Shown piece after piece: positions 10,901-23,904 of a DNA stretch of 64,000 bases (positions are counted from its first letter, which is position 1; each line of letters begins with the position of its first letter). The position numbers were made by a program, and so were the translations under genes. Source of the DNA: Atopsyche davidsoni (lineage: Eukaryota; Arthropoda; Insecta; Trichoptera; Hydrobiosidae); the NCBI GenBank assembly GCA_022113835.1, contig JAILWY010000010.1:13883501-13947500 (forward strand), given 5' to 3'. The notes beneath the pieces are model-generated. The model ran no database searches and was not told the origin of the DNA. It saw only the letters and a program-made list of their open reading frames with translations.

Positions 10901-13541
10901 ATCTCCTTAATAAATACTGTACTGAAATTCTCAAAATAAACAGAGTTTTAATGGCTATGCAGTGATTGCATTTTTCCTATAATTTACTTTGATTAACACG
11001 TGGCCCTAAGAGAAATTTTCAAGCACTTTGGAGAATGTTAAAAGAACGTTTGATATAAGACTGGAGACGGAGTAAATTTTTGAGCATTTAAAGATAAGTA
11101 GTTTGAATGTCTAAACGTCTATCTTTTTAAACTTGGAAGTGCGACTACTCTCGAATTAGACTCGTTGCCTTGAATCGGGGTCCTGTATGGGTGGATATCA
11201 TTTTTAATTAGTGTTAATACGAACAAATGACCCTGGCGGTGGGTGAGGACATTACTGTGCTCCCGCTACAGTGCTGATATAGGTCCCGCGGCTGTGTGCC
11301 GTGCACGAGATACTCTGCCTTAAATCATACGTGTGTGCCGAGCTTTATATAAACAAGTGCTATTTACTATGTAACAGGATATTTAACACTAATTTATGTG
11401 CGACTGTATAAGAAGGCTTTAAGGTACATAGTTACTGGTCGTATACGACGACGCTTACCCATAAACTTCCTTATAAAGTGAATTTTATATCGAATCTGAA
11501 AATATTGAATAAAAGCGATTTCAACAGATATTGTAACCAAAAATTATTTTAAATTTATTATATATTTTTTGAAATTTTTTTTTAAGTAAAATAAAATCTT
11601 AAAATAAATGGAATGGAATTATTTCAGAGCAACAACGTTCAATGGTTCAATGAGTTTTATTATAGCTCCAAATAGCGGAATAACGATAGTGGGAGGAATA
11701 GCAGCTACATAGAACAAAAGATGTGTATCGTAAGAGTATTTATATTTATACTGCGGTTTATTGAAGCATGTGCTTGAAACGGCTCAGTTCGACATATGAT
11801 ATTATATGGTGATATACGGTGATAAAGTCTGGAATGTGAAAAGAACGTATAAAAAGCTTATATGTTTTAACCGCGATTTTAATCATAGTTTGGCTTTAAA
11901 TACAAAAAGAACAGTTTTTTTAAAATATATTTATTAGGCCTGAAGTTTTATCGGTAGAAAAACCAAATATAAAAAAAATTGTTATTTATTGAAGACAAAA
12001 ACATAACACTCTTTATAATTCATAAGAAATATCAAGATGCTTTGAAAGCAACAATGAAAAGACAAGTCAATATCAAAATCAATAACCAGGAAATGTAGTT
12101 ATACAATAACGATTGAAAAACCATACATTTTTATCGTATAAATTTTTTAATAAGGCAGTGTGAATCAAGAAAGTTATATTTCAATTTAAAATGTATTTAT
12201 AAATTTAGGTGAATAATCTCTCAAGTATAATATTTTTATTGTGAGCCCACTTTTTTACCTGATAATACAATTCCGATTAATAATGATTTTAAACGTAATG
12301 TATACAGCCATTGTTAGATAATTGGCATATGCTGAAATTATATCCCTTCATGATTTATATCGCGTTACTGAAACGGTACTCAAGAAAAAAACTATTATAA
12401 ATTCTTTCGCATGATTATGATATTACTGTAAGAAAAATGATCTATTTAATATAATTCCTTTGTTATTATTGCCAGGGCGTTTAATTTTATGATGGGTCGT
12501 TAGTAATACGCCGGTGTTTTTTTACAAGAATTAAAATATACAACTTCTTTATTAAGGCCAGTGCTAGGTTAATTTTAGTTTCAAAATAGTTTACATGAGA
12601 AAACTATGTACACCACTCGATTATTTTTACATGTATGTATATATGTCAAAATAGATAATTACTTACTTAGATAATTACTTAGTACTAGCAAAAAGAAAGC
12701 AACAGATTTTATGTCAATCCTATAATTTTGAAAAAAAAAAATTTGGTTATACCTCGTTTTATTAATATCTCATAGATTTATATATTTAAGAAAAAAATGT
12801 AATGATGCCATCCGTGCAAAAGTAAATTAAACACTTTATAATCTATCCTTGAGCTATTTTCCTAAAATGTTAAGAATAAGAAAGTACTTAGAATCATTAT
12901 TCTTTTCATTGTATGGTACAAAAGCTACAAACAAAGCTTACATAATTAAGGGATATCAATTTTCTGAAAAACAACAGATCAAAGAAGACAGCAAAAAGGT
13001 AAGATTAAATTATAGGATACTTGAGGTCGTCTGAAAAACATGAAATTTCCCCGAAAAATGATGTACAAAATGTTTGCAGATTTTTTCAAATCATAATAAA
13101 ATTTGCATCAAATAATTATAATAAGCTTATGTTATTTTCTTTTAACTTTTAATAACTACATCGGCTAAAGTTAAAAATACATTTTAAGTAATACACTAGT
13201 AATACACCATAAGTAATACAAAGGTAAATAACAGAAATGATCACCAAATTATTCATTTTTTACAATAGCACGAAAGAAATAACTAAAAATCTCTTATATT
13301 CTTGAATGTAATGTGATGTAGTCGTATAATATATATTTTTTTATATATCTCAAATATTAAACGTGGAAAAGTAGTAGACACTGAAAAATGTACCCAAAAC
13401 TACCTGTATACTCAATCTGCTAATTTTAATATTTGAAAAATCTAAATCTACTAAAGCAAGTAGATATTCGGCTTAATATCATTCTGCAACGAATATATTT
13501 GGTGTTGTTGAGGGACAAGGCATTTGCATGGTGAAGATCCA
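7901..13541. other. AT-rich intergenic DNA; one GC pocket near 11.2 kb
   Basis: The 137-codon frame at 8065-8478 is hydrophobic and low in Ala and Gly. It starts shortly after a GGGTGTTTTTCATACTAT motif (8027-8044) resembling ends of anonymous insect repeats, and I do not accept it as a gene. At 10440-10620 there is a GC-richer patch with AAGTTCGAATTCC, a weak B-box-like string and no convincing A box. At 11150-11340 GC rises (for example GGTCCCGCGGCTGTGTGCC) without a recognisable ORF. Confidence 0.4.
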
Positions 13542-13719
13542 TTAATATAATGAAATAAGTAAACTTTTTATTTATATCTTCACATTGAGTTTATTTTATT
13601 AAGTTTAAGTCGTGCATCTGATGATGACCTGGTTATAAGGTTGAAACTAGTAATGCAAATAATAAAATAAACTCAATGTGAAGATATAAATAAAAAGTTT
13701 ACTTATTTCATTATATGAA
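13542..13719. repeat. Near-perfect 60-bp inverted repeat with 58-nt centre
   Basis: Arms 13542-13601 and 13660-13719 match at 59 of 60 positions by eye, the exception being the third base. The spacer is 13602-13659. So little divergence suggests a young insertion or selection for pairing. The arms are AT-rich and carry no ORF. The spacer carries the hammerhead-like motif listed separately. The element class is unknown; Penelope-like retroelements are the best-known source of such ribozymes, but no reverse transcriptase is present. Confidence 0.85.
13613..13657 (+). ncRNA. Hammerhead-ribozyme-like motif (type I, minimal stem III)
   Basis: Hammerhead ribozymes are self-cleaving RNAs. Stem I is TGCAT (13613-13617) with ATGCA (13653-13657). 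The first core box CTGATGA is at 13618-13624. Stem II is GACCT (13626-13630) with AGGTT (13638-13642), five pairs including one G-T, closing a 7-nt loop. The second core box GAAA is at 13643-13646. A minimal stem III is formed by A13646-T13651 and C13647-G13650 around a 2-nt loop. The predicted cleavage site is after the A of GTA at 13652. One odd feature is an extra T at 13625 between the CTGATGA box and stem II, which may reduce or abolish activity. Very short stem III is characteristic of hammerheads in Penelope-like retroelements. All elements are visible in order; activity is inference. Confidence 0.5.
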
Positions 13720-16700
13720 TATATTTGGAATTGGATATTTTAAAATATACTATATTGGTCTAAATATTTATAAAGTAATATTAAAATCATTTAAGGTTGC
13801 ACTTTCCAACCGTGTTCCCTCTAAGTGTTGATTATTTTGTATATTTAGGGTAGTTTAGTGATTTAGAATAAATTTGTGAGTCACTCAGTTCCGGGTGATT
13901 CTTGCAGGTGAAGTAAAAACGTTGAATAAAATTAAATCACCAGCATTCTAAACAGCACAGATGTCGATGACTGGATAATTACTTGAATTAATGTCACACA
14001 TCACATCTTTGCACCTTTTGCTGATAGTCGAATCTAGAAATCCGATTGGTCTGAGGGTCGCCTTGTCCGGTGGGTGTGCGCCATTACAGGCATCCGTCAC
14101 TATTAGGCTTTCCCCGGAAGCTGTATATGAAGAATGGCTTATGAACCGAGCTGCCACGTCGTCATTAAAGATATTGAATCATTTAAGTTACCGTTCGCCC
14201 GAGATTATCAATAGATTGATGTATATTTATTGTGATGGCTTGGTTCGATGCTGAGTTTCTCAAACGGTTCAAATTTAAAGTAATATTTTTATCCTGATTT
14301 TTTATGTAACAATGTTAATAAACTAGTTTTATCATATGCAATAAATTAACGCTTCTGCCCTTTAGCTTGAATCCGATCGACCGATTTTCCGATACATTGG
14401 CATCTAGTGTAGAGCTACATTTGCATTCGATTCGAAATGAATTTCGATGCAACCACAAAGCCATTCAAAGGGATGATAATAACTATCATAAGCGACAGCT
14501 GCCAATATCGTGTAATAGATAAAAGCGTAAATCAAATTAAACTTGTTCCTTTTAAAGAGGGAAATGGTTTTTTTTAATTACACTTTTTGCAAAGGTAATA
14601 TGCAACCGGAAACGTATTGGTCTGGCTATCCTATCGCATAATTTAGATATTTGCGGGTTCCCTATTGAGTGAATATTTCACAATCATTTCAAATATTTAT
14701 TATAATTATACCCGTATATTTCGTCAAATCTTTTTATTTTATGATTCTATTATCACGAATATTTTTTTTAAATTTTAATCAAATATTTATTACAAACATT
14801 ATTTTTTCAGCTTTTTGTTTATGAACGATAAATTAAGATCGTTTCAATAATGTATTATTTTTATTCTGGTAGGTTTTCACAAAAATAAGATATTAATTGT
14901 ATCTCAATATATCAACGTTACGTTACATTTTTTATATAAAATTTTGATTTGTTGAATTATTCAAATATTGTTTTTTCCTAGCTGTTAAGTTCTCCAATGC
15001 GCGTCCTGAAGTTTTTGGATCTCTGTCTTATATCGATCATCCGTCTTCGATTTCTAGATTTATTGTTTTGAAGCTGTTCATACGTCTCTATACTGGCGAG
15101 CAGCTCCCGGCGACAGCTGCTCACTATCCATATAATCATAGCCATCCCGATTTTGTTATGCCTCGATATCAAGGTATTTTAAATTGTTCATGTCAATAAT
15201 AACAATGAAAAGGTTGAGAAGTACTACTTTTGAGATAATAATTTAATTTTAAATAATAATAATTAGAAACGTAATCTTATTAGTTTGCAGGTTACATCCC
15301 AAAGCAGGGGAATGGTGTGTGTGCTTGTTATTCAGGAACTCGCAGAATAAGTTCGCGAATAAGAGAATAAGAGATATTGTCCGTACACTGGACAGCCTCT
15401 CCAAAAATACAAAAGACCTGAAATAAAGGGATGTAATATGAACAGAACAAATAAAGGGAAAAAAATCAAACAAATACCCAACCACTGGGAATGTAATACG
15501 CCGGGAAATATAAAAGTTTTCTATTAGTTTTTCATTATGATATTTTATTTTTAAAAAGCACGAATATGGAGAATGAAGAGTCCGAAGAATTAAAAAGCTG
15601 AATTTCAAATGAAAATTTTTTGGCAGCCATTTTTCAAATAATTTACGAAACGGCAAAGCATTCATACGTTAAATAAACCACCCTGTAATTTATTAAAATA
15701 AAAACTAGTAAAATATGTTTACCTTTTCATAGTATATTTTCTACAAGATACGGATCCACTAAAAAAATCCGTAAATTATATTATTCCAGAATTCAGTTCC
15801 AAGGTAAAAAAAAATAGAGTGATGGGGTAATTTGATCCAGTATCGATCAGGCGGCACCGGGAGCGCACGATAATTAACGCCGGGGCTTAATTCCTAGGGG
15901 CAGGGCGCAGGACGCCGTCTCCCTCGCGCCGAGGAATTCCCTCTCCAGCGGCAGGTGGAGGCCTGCGCCGGTGAGGGTGCGGGCGAGGCGCCTCCTTCGA
16001 TAACCTGCTGTACCTGTGACCGACTACCGACGTACAATATCGACTGCACACAGATGGTGTAACGTAAAACTGAAGGATGCACGTTCCCGTACGTGTTATC
16101 AAAAATTTACTTGGAATTATTTTATTCAGATCTACCGTAATCCAGTCATGATTGTTTGCTTAAAAGCACTGTTCATACCTTTTTTTTTTACTGAGTTTGC
16201 GCTAATTATATATAAAAAAATAAATGATTCAATTTGAGATTAAAATCCGGCTGCATTTTTTTGAACGGGATGACGTTAATCGACTTTTTGTCAGAAGTAA
16301 CTTTTTTGACAATTTTATAGAATCAGCGTTCCGATTGTATTATTCAATGCCAATATAAAAAAATTGTATTATTCAAAACTTTTTTTCAATATAGCATGAT
16401 GCCTTTTTATTAATACCTAAACGATGTAACTTGCTGGGGTGTTGGATTTTTTCTTAAATGCAAGCAGCTCTACTATGAAAACAAAATGTTTTTACATAAT
16501 TTGGAGATGAATTATATTATAGCTTAGTAATACCAGTGGTCCCATTTGTTTCAACTTTATTGAATTGAATAAAATATCATTTGAATATTTTTTATTCCCA
16601 TATTTTTTTAAATAATTAATTTCAATTTCGTTATTATAATTTTTCGTAACATGGATTCTTTGAAAATTAACTTGTACATATTTACGGATAATATCGGTAA

Positions 16701-19700
16701 CAATTTGCCAAGTTTAAAAATTTTAAATAAATTTTATATTTTACCGTAATTATATAAAATACATACTATTCGTCTTATGTATGTTTGAAACATAACGTAT
16801 GGATTGTGAGATATGTAGTCAAATCCACTCTAGTAACTGCCAATGTCTAACAGTAGTCTGATTCCGAGTTTGTGCTTTAACAAACGGTGCATCCAGCGCT
16901 TATCGTATCGATACAGTTCCCTTTGACAAAGCCAAACAGGATAGCAACTCAAAGATATATCGTTTGAGAATTCAAAGCTCACAGGTTCTTCACGATAATA
17001 CTTAGTAATTAATTTGCAGTTAAAAGTTGTTAGCAATCAAAAATTACCGATGAAATAAGGAAATGTACGCAATACATATATAATAGCATTGGAAAATATT
17101 GCATTTTAATAAATTATTAAGTATTAACTTGGATCTTTTCAAAACTAAGTTTCTCGTGGAAGACGAGGATAATCAATAGCTTTAGTTGATGATATATTGA
17201 GTATAAATATATTAACTCTAAGAAGAAGCTGAAGGTAATTGGCATGATGATTTAACAATAAAAATATAAAATTATACAGCAACAATCATTTTACTGTAGC
17301 TGAGTCACGGGATCTCTAGAATTCTGTCTTACTAGCGGGTGGATATAAATATTAATTGGGAGAAAAAAAGACTCCTTTGCCTATGTATAATAAAAAAAAC
17401 GTAAATAAATAGAAAAATTATAATTTATAAAAATGAAGATACTTTCAACATTATTTTTTAAGACGCAATTAATAACGTAGTAATTAATCATATCTGACTT
17501 GATACTTTTCAGTACCCACTCCAATATTCGTTATTTTGGACAACTGTGAACAAATATTTGTTCCATATAACTAGTTGGACAGTTAAAACCATGATCAATT
17601 TTAGCACACATGGTTCAAACGTAAGAGGCAGTCGGAATCCTTGGTAATGCGTATAATTCCTTTGCAAATTGAATCATAGTCGAGCGAGGTGAGAGAGTGG
17701 CTCGGGCACGGCCGACCTAGCTTACGCAGGATTACTACCCTGAAGGGGTCGATCCGGTTTCAATGATGTTTTTCTTTATCTTGGTCACATATTCAGCCCT
17801 AATCTGAAAATAATAAGCATTGAATATTAATGCACATGGAGTCTATAGTTCATGGAGTATAATGTTCTTAGCGACAAATATTAAGCTCTGTAATAAGAAT
17901 GGGATATACAATTATAATAAGACTCAAATTGATTATACTTAAAAACGTATTCATTTAGTTTTTTATTTAGAGAAAACTGTGACTTCGTTTTTAGTTAAGA
18001 TAAAACATTACATAACATTTAAAATAACAAACAAATAATCATTAAATAAAGTTAAATCGTCTGACTCAATTCGTATAGCAATAATTAACCTTAAATATAC
18101 ACACAAAGGTGTGATTTGCCTACGATATTGAATAAATGTTACTAAATATTAAATACATAATGTGATTATTCAGGGGTTTGTTCTTCTTTTATTTTAATCT
18201 GGAAAAAACATTTATTAAACATTTCACATGGCCTAAATATAACGGGCGAACTTATCAAGCAATGTTGGCTCTTATTCTATAAAAAAATGATTTTATTTTA
18301 AGTAATCTCACTTGAAAGAACCAACTTCACAATTTTATTAATATAAATAATTTATAAGTAACTAACCATTGCAGTTGATTTATATTTTGTTTATTCTGCT
18401 TTATTATTTTACAAACTATTTCAGAATTTTCACATCGAATATTGAGCAAAATCAAACTACTGTCCCGCAGGCAATATTGGTCGTTATCAAATATTAATTA
18501 CATTTGATATGCATTAACCCCCGCTTACAACAGAGAGCGCCTCTTAATTGAACATTTTGCGTGTGAATGGGTTTAATCCGGACATGATGGAGCGTTGTAA
18601 AATATACCACAACTGATCTGTAATCATACAAACGTAAACAATATGATGATATTCAAGCGCTATATGTTACTAAACTACATTATGACGTTTTAATATGACA
18701 TAAAATAAAAAAAAATCAGATATGTATAATTGGAATTGAAAAAAAACATAAGAATTATTAAGCATTTCTAATGCGGTAACCCGTTTATTTATACATATGA
18801 AAGACTACCATTATATATTTTTAAAACTTCTGGTAATTCGACCGGATTGGTCTATAATTTTTTCTTCTTTGTTCTGCCAAAGTTAACCATTTAGTACAGC
18901 TCTATTTTATATCACATACGGCGTACACGTCTTTGCACTTCCGCTCGCTGTTTCAGCGTCTTTCTTTCTTTGGTATATTAACTGAGACACATTAAGATAT
19001 TTATCAAAACTTGATGCATTTTTATATTTTATTCGTTCACACTGAATAATGCGATTTGTCAATAATGTCATTTTGATAAATAATTGCAAGTAAAACTTTT
19101 TTTTAATAAAAACACTATCTACTATTAAGTGTATTTTATATTAAAATATAAATGGTCCATTTTGATGACGATCAGCTTAGAATTTTATGAATAAAAAAAT
19201 AGTTGACATCCCATGATTTTTTAAAAAAATTATTGGCGATTCTAATAATTATAAATAATCTTAGGTCGTTTACGTAGATATTATACCAAAGGCAGATATG
19301 AAATTTTAAATATGTATTTTTATCACCTGTATCTTGGAAACTGCAATGAATAATCACATATACCGACCAACACGCCAACCGCGAGCATCTGAAGCACGAC
19401 GCTGTTTCTGTTTAATTTCAAAGCAATTTGAATTTTATTTTCTTTGAAAGGTGCGCCTGCCTGTTGCTTAGTATGTAGCGAGTATACTTTTAACTAGAAA
19501 ACTTTAATACCAAAGGAAACTAATATTTTTTGTAATTTATTTTTGCTCCATGACATTTTCATTACACGCTATAATTCAGTACTATACAATCATATTTAGA
19601 CTGAATAAAATGTAAGATGATCGTTGTTATTTGTTATTGTAATAAATAATCTCCCCCGCCTCCGAAAACCCATCTATTAATTTATGGTAGTTAAAAATTT

Positions 19701-22700
19701 AATTAAAAATATATTTTCTATTAAAGTTAATAAAAATATTAAAATATACTATTTGCTGGTCTGTAAGTTTGATTTTAATTCTTGGGCTATGAAATTTGAC
19801 ATAGTTTTTTATTTGTCAAACTTGAATTCAAAAATATTTCATAATTATTAATCATTAAGTACGCATAGATGATTATTATGTATTTTAAAAATATAAACGA
19901 TATTACAGAAATTATTAAACACATAGCTCAGAATATAAACTTTACAGCAATAAAAAAGACATTTATATATATCAACGAAATTTAAAAAAAAAAAAATGTC
20001 TAAACACAAATTAACTCTTCCAAAAGTTTAAATCTTAGTCAAGGCACTTATTGATTAAACCTGTATGAAGTATTTACTGAGTAGTGAGCTTGGAATGAAT
20101 GTGGAGGGACGTTTTCTGGATGTACCTTGAAGAGAGAGGAGGGGGCTGTGCTATTGTTTTTGCAGCCTGTTGCAGATGAATATCAGATCTAAATACCAGA
20201 GTTTTGTTATGAAAGAATTGAATAATTTTATTACCATGCAACAATAATACACGGGCGTAATCTTCGAATATAAGACTGAAGTGTAGAAGGCCCGGAGACC
20301 CACTTTACTATTTTCCCCAAAAAAAGAATCGTAAACACACTTGTCAGTTGGGGTGTCACCAAACTTCTCCGAGGAGAGGTACATGTAGATGAAGTATGAT
20401 TTAGCTTTTTTTTTACTTTTTAACTCACCTTTATTGGATTTTGGAACCTGCTGTTTGAGATCAATCAAAATATGCTAGAACAATAATTATGTGTTAAAAA
20501 ATATATTGTTTGTCTATTTGATTTTAAAATTGACTGATATTAGTGATATAATTATATTTTTTTCACAATAACTGCTTTTATTTATCAAAGATGTTTGATT
20601 TATCTTTAAAAATTTAAAATAACATATTATTGCGTGTATGTGTTGATCTTGGCTATATACAAGCGAATACAGTGCCTGAATATATAGTGAATGGTAACTA
20701 ATATTTTAATGCATTGAATACATGCATAAACTACAAAATATTTAAAAAATATTAAATCACCTCCAGTTTGAAAAGTATATTAATTTAAAAAGATACCCAG
20801 AAAAGTCAGGCAAATGTTTATCCAATCGGATATTCGAGGCATTAATTCTGCTTTCAATTCAATGATATCAAGAAGTTAAACATCAAGGATCTCAATATAA
20901 GTAATATTACTATTACTATTAAGTAGTATTATATTACTCTTCAGGTATTTCCATATTACTAATTTTGGCTTGATGACTCGATATTCTCAAGCACAACTTG
21001 CAGAATGAAAATAATATAATGGGACCTGTATTAATATTGTGAATTTTTAAATATATAAAAATAATGTATTTAGTACATGTTCTAAATGTTAGATATTGAT
21101 TTTGTCTATGCAGAATTTGAGAAGCGATTGTGGGTACAGGTATATAAAAGGAAGCTTGCAACTATTCGATTCAATCACCTGTGAATTTCAAACTGACGCG
21201 AAAAATGTTCGCACCGAAGAATTCAGATAAAGCCTTATCTCTTCAGATTTGGCATCATAAATAACAAGGCAAGAGATGCAGGTAAATAATGATGATAAAT
21301 CAGGGAAACAAATCTCAGTGTCATTCTGTTATTCATGTGTTGCCGACACGGGAGCGATCCCTTTACGACTTCTTCCTCCTTGACGATTCACAACTTTATA
21401 AAGTAATCGTAAATCCTTAAGATGTAATTTCCTACTGCGAATAAGCCACGGGCACGATAGTCAACGTTGTAATACAGTAATGTTCAGAGACTTACAATTA
21501 AGAGCACGCCTAGTACTAAAGTAGATTTGTAATGAGTGTAATAATGCACAATCTCATAGTGTGGGAGTTATACTTACGCATATAATATATTCATTTCCCG
21601 TAACTTGGTATGAAACCTTTCAAACGTACGAAAAAAAGTATTAACTAAAATAATCTTATTTGATGTTTTAAACAACAAGCAGATTCATAATATTTTGATG
21701 CATACTGAGTTTTCAATCTGAATGCTTATTTAAATTTCAGCGCACAGCTATACAATGGGACGATAATATTTATTCAAAACTTTCACGCTCTGGAAACCTT
21801 TCTACCTAACTGCCCGTCTGATAATATCATTTGTTTGAGAGAACATCCAAACCGTAGTTTAAATTTTATTTCGTATTTAAATAAACTATTTTTTTTATTC
21901 TGTTTACACATTATTCACTAAGCTAATAAATTTGGAGTCTTAAAATATGCTTAATTTTTAAAATGCGGATATAAATTACAGAATTTTATCTCTCAGAAAA
22001 TGTTTGATGCAAAAACATTTCTAATAATGTAGGTTCAAATACAATCAGAATAGACTTACAGTGTAGGTCCCATCATTAGATTTTTATGTTACAATTTTTT
22101 TTTTCTTAATTAATAATAACGTTAATTCTGTTTTTTTGTTGTCTTTTATATATATATATATATATAGATTGAGAATTATATGAGTATTCAAAGCGGTACT
22201 TCAAATGTGCCAAGTATTCAAAATTGCAATTTAAAATAAGTATTTCTCTATAGAAAAAGCCAGATGGATATTAAATTTGGTAATACTTGCTTACTTGGCA
22301 GCTTCAAACCACTCACCTGTTGTTGAAATTCTCCACCTCTCCCTCAGCGAAACGAGCTTGGTACATTTCGCAGAGTTCCGCGAGTTTTCGTACTCGCAAC
22401 TTGTAATAATATTGCATCGCTATCCGAACGGGCAGCCCACACAACTGGCTCACGAGAATAAATAAAGTCTGACTTGCTAAACCAACACATCATATTATTA
22501 TATCACTACAAAAACTTTATATTCAATCCTATTCATTGTTATGAAAGCACTGAAAGAACAATAACAAAATAATAAAAACAGCCGTGCATTATTTAATAAA
22601 AAAATATACACAAAGGTAAACAATTTTTGTATGTTTTCAGTTTCATTTGCAAGGTATTGTTATATATTATATATATTGTTATTTTATGCGCTTCATTTGA

Positions 22701-22935
22701 ATGCCATTAAATGCACCAGGATATTTTTAGTATAAAAGTAATGTTCTATTGTAGTTTTTAGTATTAATATTATATACCATGTATAGATTTCCTCAATATT
22801 TGATAATTATCAGCATTTTTATATTTGATTTAAAGATGGCAAGTAGAAAGTAGCTCTTTAGGAATTAAAGGACCCGAAAAATAATTTTTCAAAATATGAT
22901 AAAGGTCAAATTAATTTTATATTATTTAATCTACA
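13720..22935. other. AT-rich intergenic DNA with a few GC pockets; no gene recognised
   Basis: The open frames here are either shadows of each other or lack any family resemblance (for example 13991-14254 plus, 15249-15665 minus, 20151-20468 minus). The 13990-14200 stretch is GC-richer but frames on both strands are equally open. 15249-15690 read on the minus strand begins AGGGTGGTTTATTTAACGT and looks like the end of an anonymous repeat. 17690-17770 holds a possible degenerate tRNA-like sequence. Short (TA)n runs occur, for example at 22148-22165. Confidence 0.4.
15835..16025. other. GC-rich pocket, possible exon or regulatory element
   Basis: About 190 bp of strongly GC- and CpG-rich sequence in an otherwise AT-rich region. 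On the plus strand it contains GCAGGTGGAG and GCCGGTGAGGG, both acceptable splice-donor contexts. On the minus strand it also stays open in two frames. I recognise no protein in any frame. Confidence 0.25.
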
Positions 22936-23436
22936 ATGAAAAAATTGAAATCCTTAAGCAGCCGGCTGAGTGAGGATTGGGATCCTGACCAAGAAATTAA
23001 AGTGAAAACTGAGAAAGCACGTAATTCTAATAATTATTATTATTTGAGGAAAGTATTATGTGCAAAAGAAATAGCATTAAAAACTCGCTGGAGATTCACC
23101 AAATATTATGTTGTCGCAGTTATTATTTATAGAGTTAAGTGTAGCCTATGGTTTTTATTTAGGAGCTTAAGAGTCTTGCACAGAATGCGCAAAAATAGAA
23201 CTCCTGGCGATGGTATGTTTTATTAAATTTTTTTGGGCAATTTTGGCTATATTTTTTTAAACAGTAAAAATAGCAACCTACAGCTAATTGGAAAAAAGTA
23301 ACATGAAGAAGGGTGGATGTCGAAAGTGCAGCCGAATTAGTGAAACTGGCCGAGGATAGGAATATATTCGATGATGTGGTCACCAACCTCCTATGGAGAG
23401 AGGCACTAGAAGATAAAGTGCACGTGAGAACAGCGT
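22936..23436 (+). pseudogene. LINE (non-LTR retrotransposon) ORF2 3'-end fragment, copy 1
   Basis: The plus-strand frame from 22936 reads KLKSLSSRLSEDWDPDQEIK, then KVLCAKEIALKTRWRFTKYY, then VLHRMRKNR. This is the order seen after the reverse-transcriptase domain of RTE-like and related non-LTR elements. The frame then breaks, an AT-rich stretch intervenes, and VDVESAAELVKLAEDR and DDVVTNLLWRE are readable at about 23316-23400, the normal C-terminal end of such proteins. The catalytic reverse-transcriptase core and the endonuclease are absent: a typical 5'-truncated dead copy with an internal deletion. The same family occurs at 58719-59197. The exact clade is uncertain. Confidence 0.8.
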
Positions 23437-23760
23437 ACGAGAATGGATGAGCGCCTGGCGCGATCTTCACCCGAGCCCGAGCTGTCCGCAGGGAGTCTTA
23501 GATCATCGCCCGGGCCGGCTCAGATTTCTCAGGCGATGCGGCCGGAACTTGACGCTCGGTGCACGGCGGGCGGGCTCATTGGTCGGCGGCGGCAGGTGAG
23601 CGCGAGCGGCCGGCCAATCGCGGCTCCCCGGCGTCGGCGGTCAAGTTTCTTGACGCCGTACAAAGGGCACAGTGAACAAAGCGGTATTTCTAAAATTCAA
23701 TATTCGGGTAATCGATCCACACGTGAAACGACGAGAAAACTCCCGGCTCTTTGCCAATTC
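23430..23760. promoter_or_regulatory. CpG-rich island, candidate promoter or 5' exon
   Basis: Directly after the LINE fragment the sequence becomes very GC- and CpG-rich for about 300 bp. It contains a GC box (GGGCGG at 23568-23573), an inverted CCAAT box (ATTGG at 23578-23582), a forward CCAAT box (23614-23618), and a strong splice-donor-like CAG/GTGAGC at 23593-23601. A 133-codon plus-strand frame (23443-23844) spans it, rich in Arg, Ser, Pro and Ala as expected of random GC-rich DNA and ending in a poly-Lys run from an A tract. I do not call it coding. A promoter or first non-coding exon of a gene beyond this window is possible. Confidence 0.3.
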
Positions 23761-23904
23761 TACCACAACGCGGTAGACGTAAAAATTAAAAAAAAAAAAA
23801 AAAAAACAACAGGATTCTGTTTTTTCTATTTAGTAAATTTATAATAGTTCTTAGGGTTATGGTTTTCATCCCTTGATCTTGCGCGCAGGTTGAGGGGCTT
23901 ACAA

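Noticed and set aside
13948..14254. Overlapping frames on both strands in a GC-richer stretch
   Set aside because: Both strands are open over the same bases and neither translation is recognisable, so composition explains them.
15249..15665. 138-codon minus-strand frame
   Set aside because: No family resemblance; it ends in poly-Ile from AT-rich sequence and seems to lie in a repeat end.
20151..20468. 105-codon minus-strand frame
   Set aside because: No domain, signal or homologous pattern that I recognise; mixed composition only. Left unannotated.
23443..23844. 133-codon plus-strand frame over the CpG island
   Set aside because: GC-rich DNA lacks stop codons by chance; the residue mix is Arg/Ser/Pro/Ala and the end is poly-Lys from an A tract.
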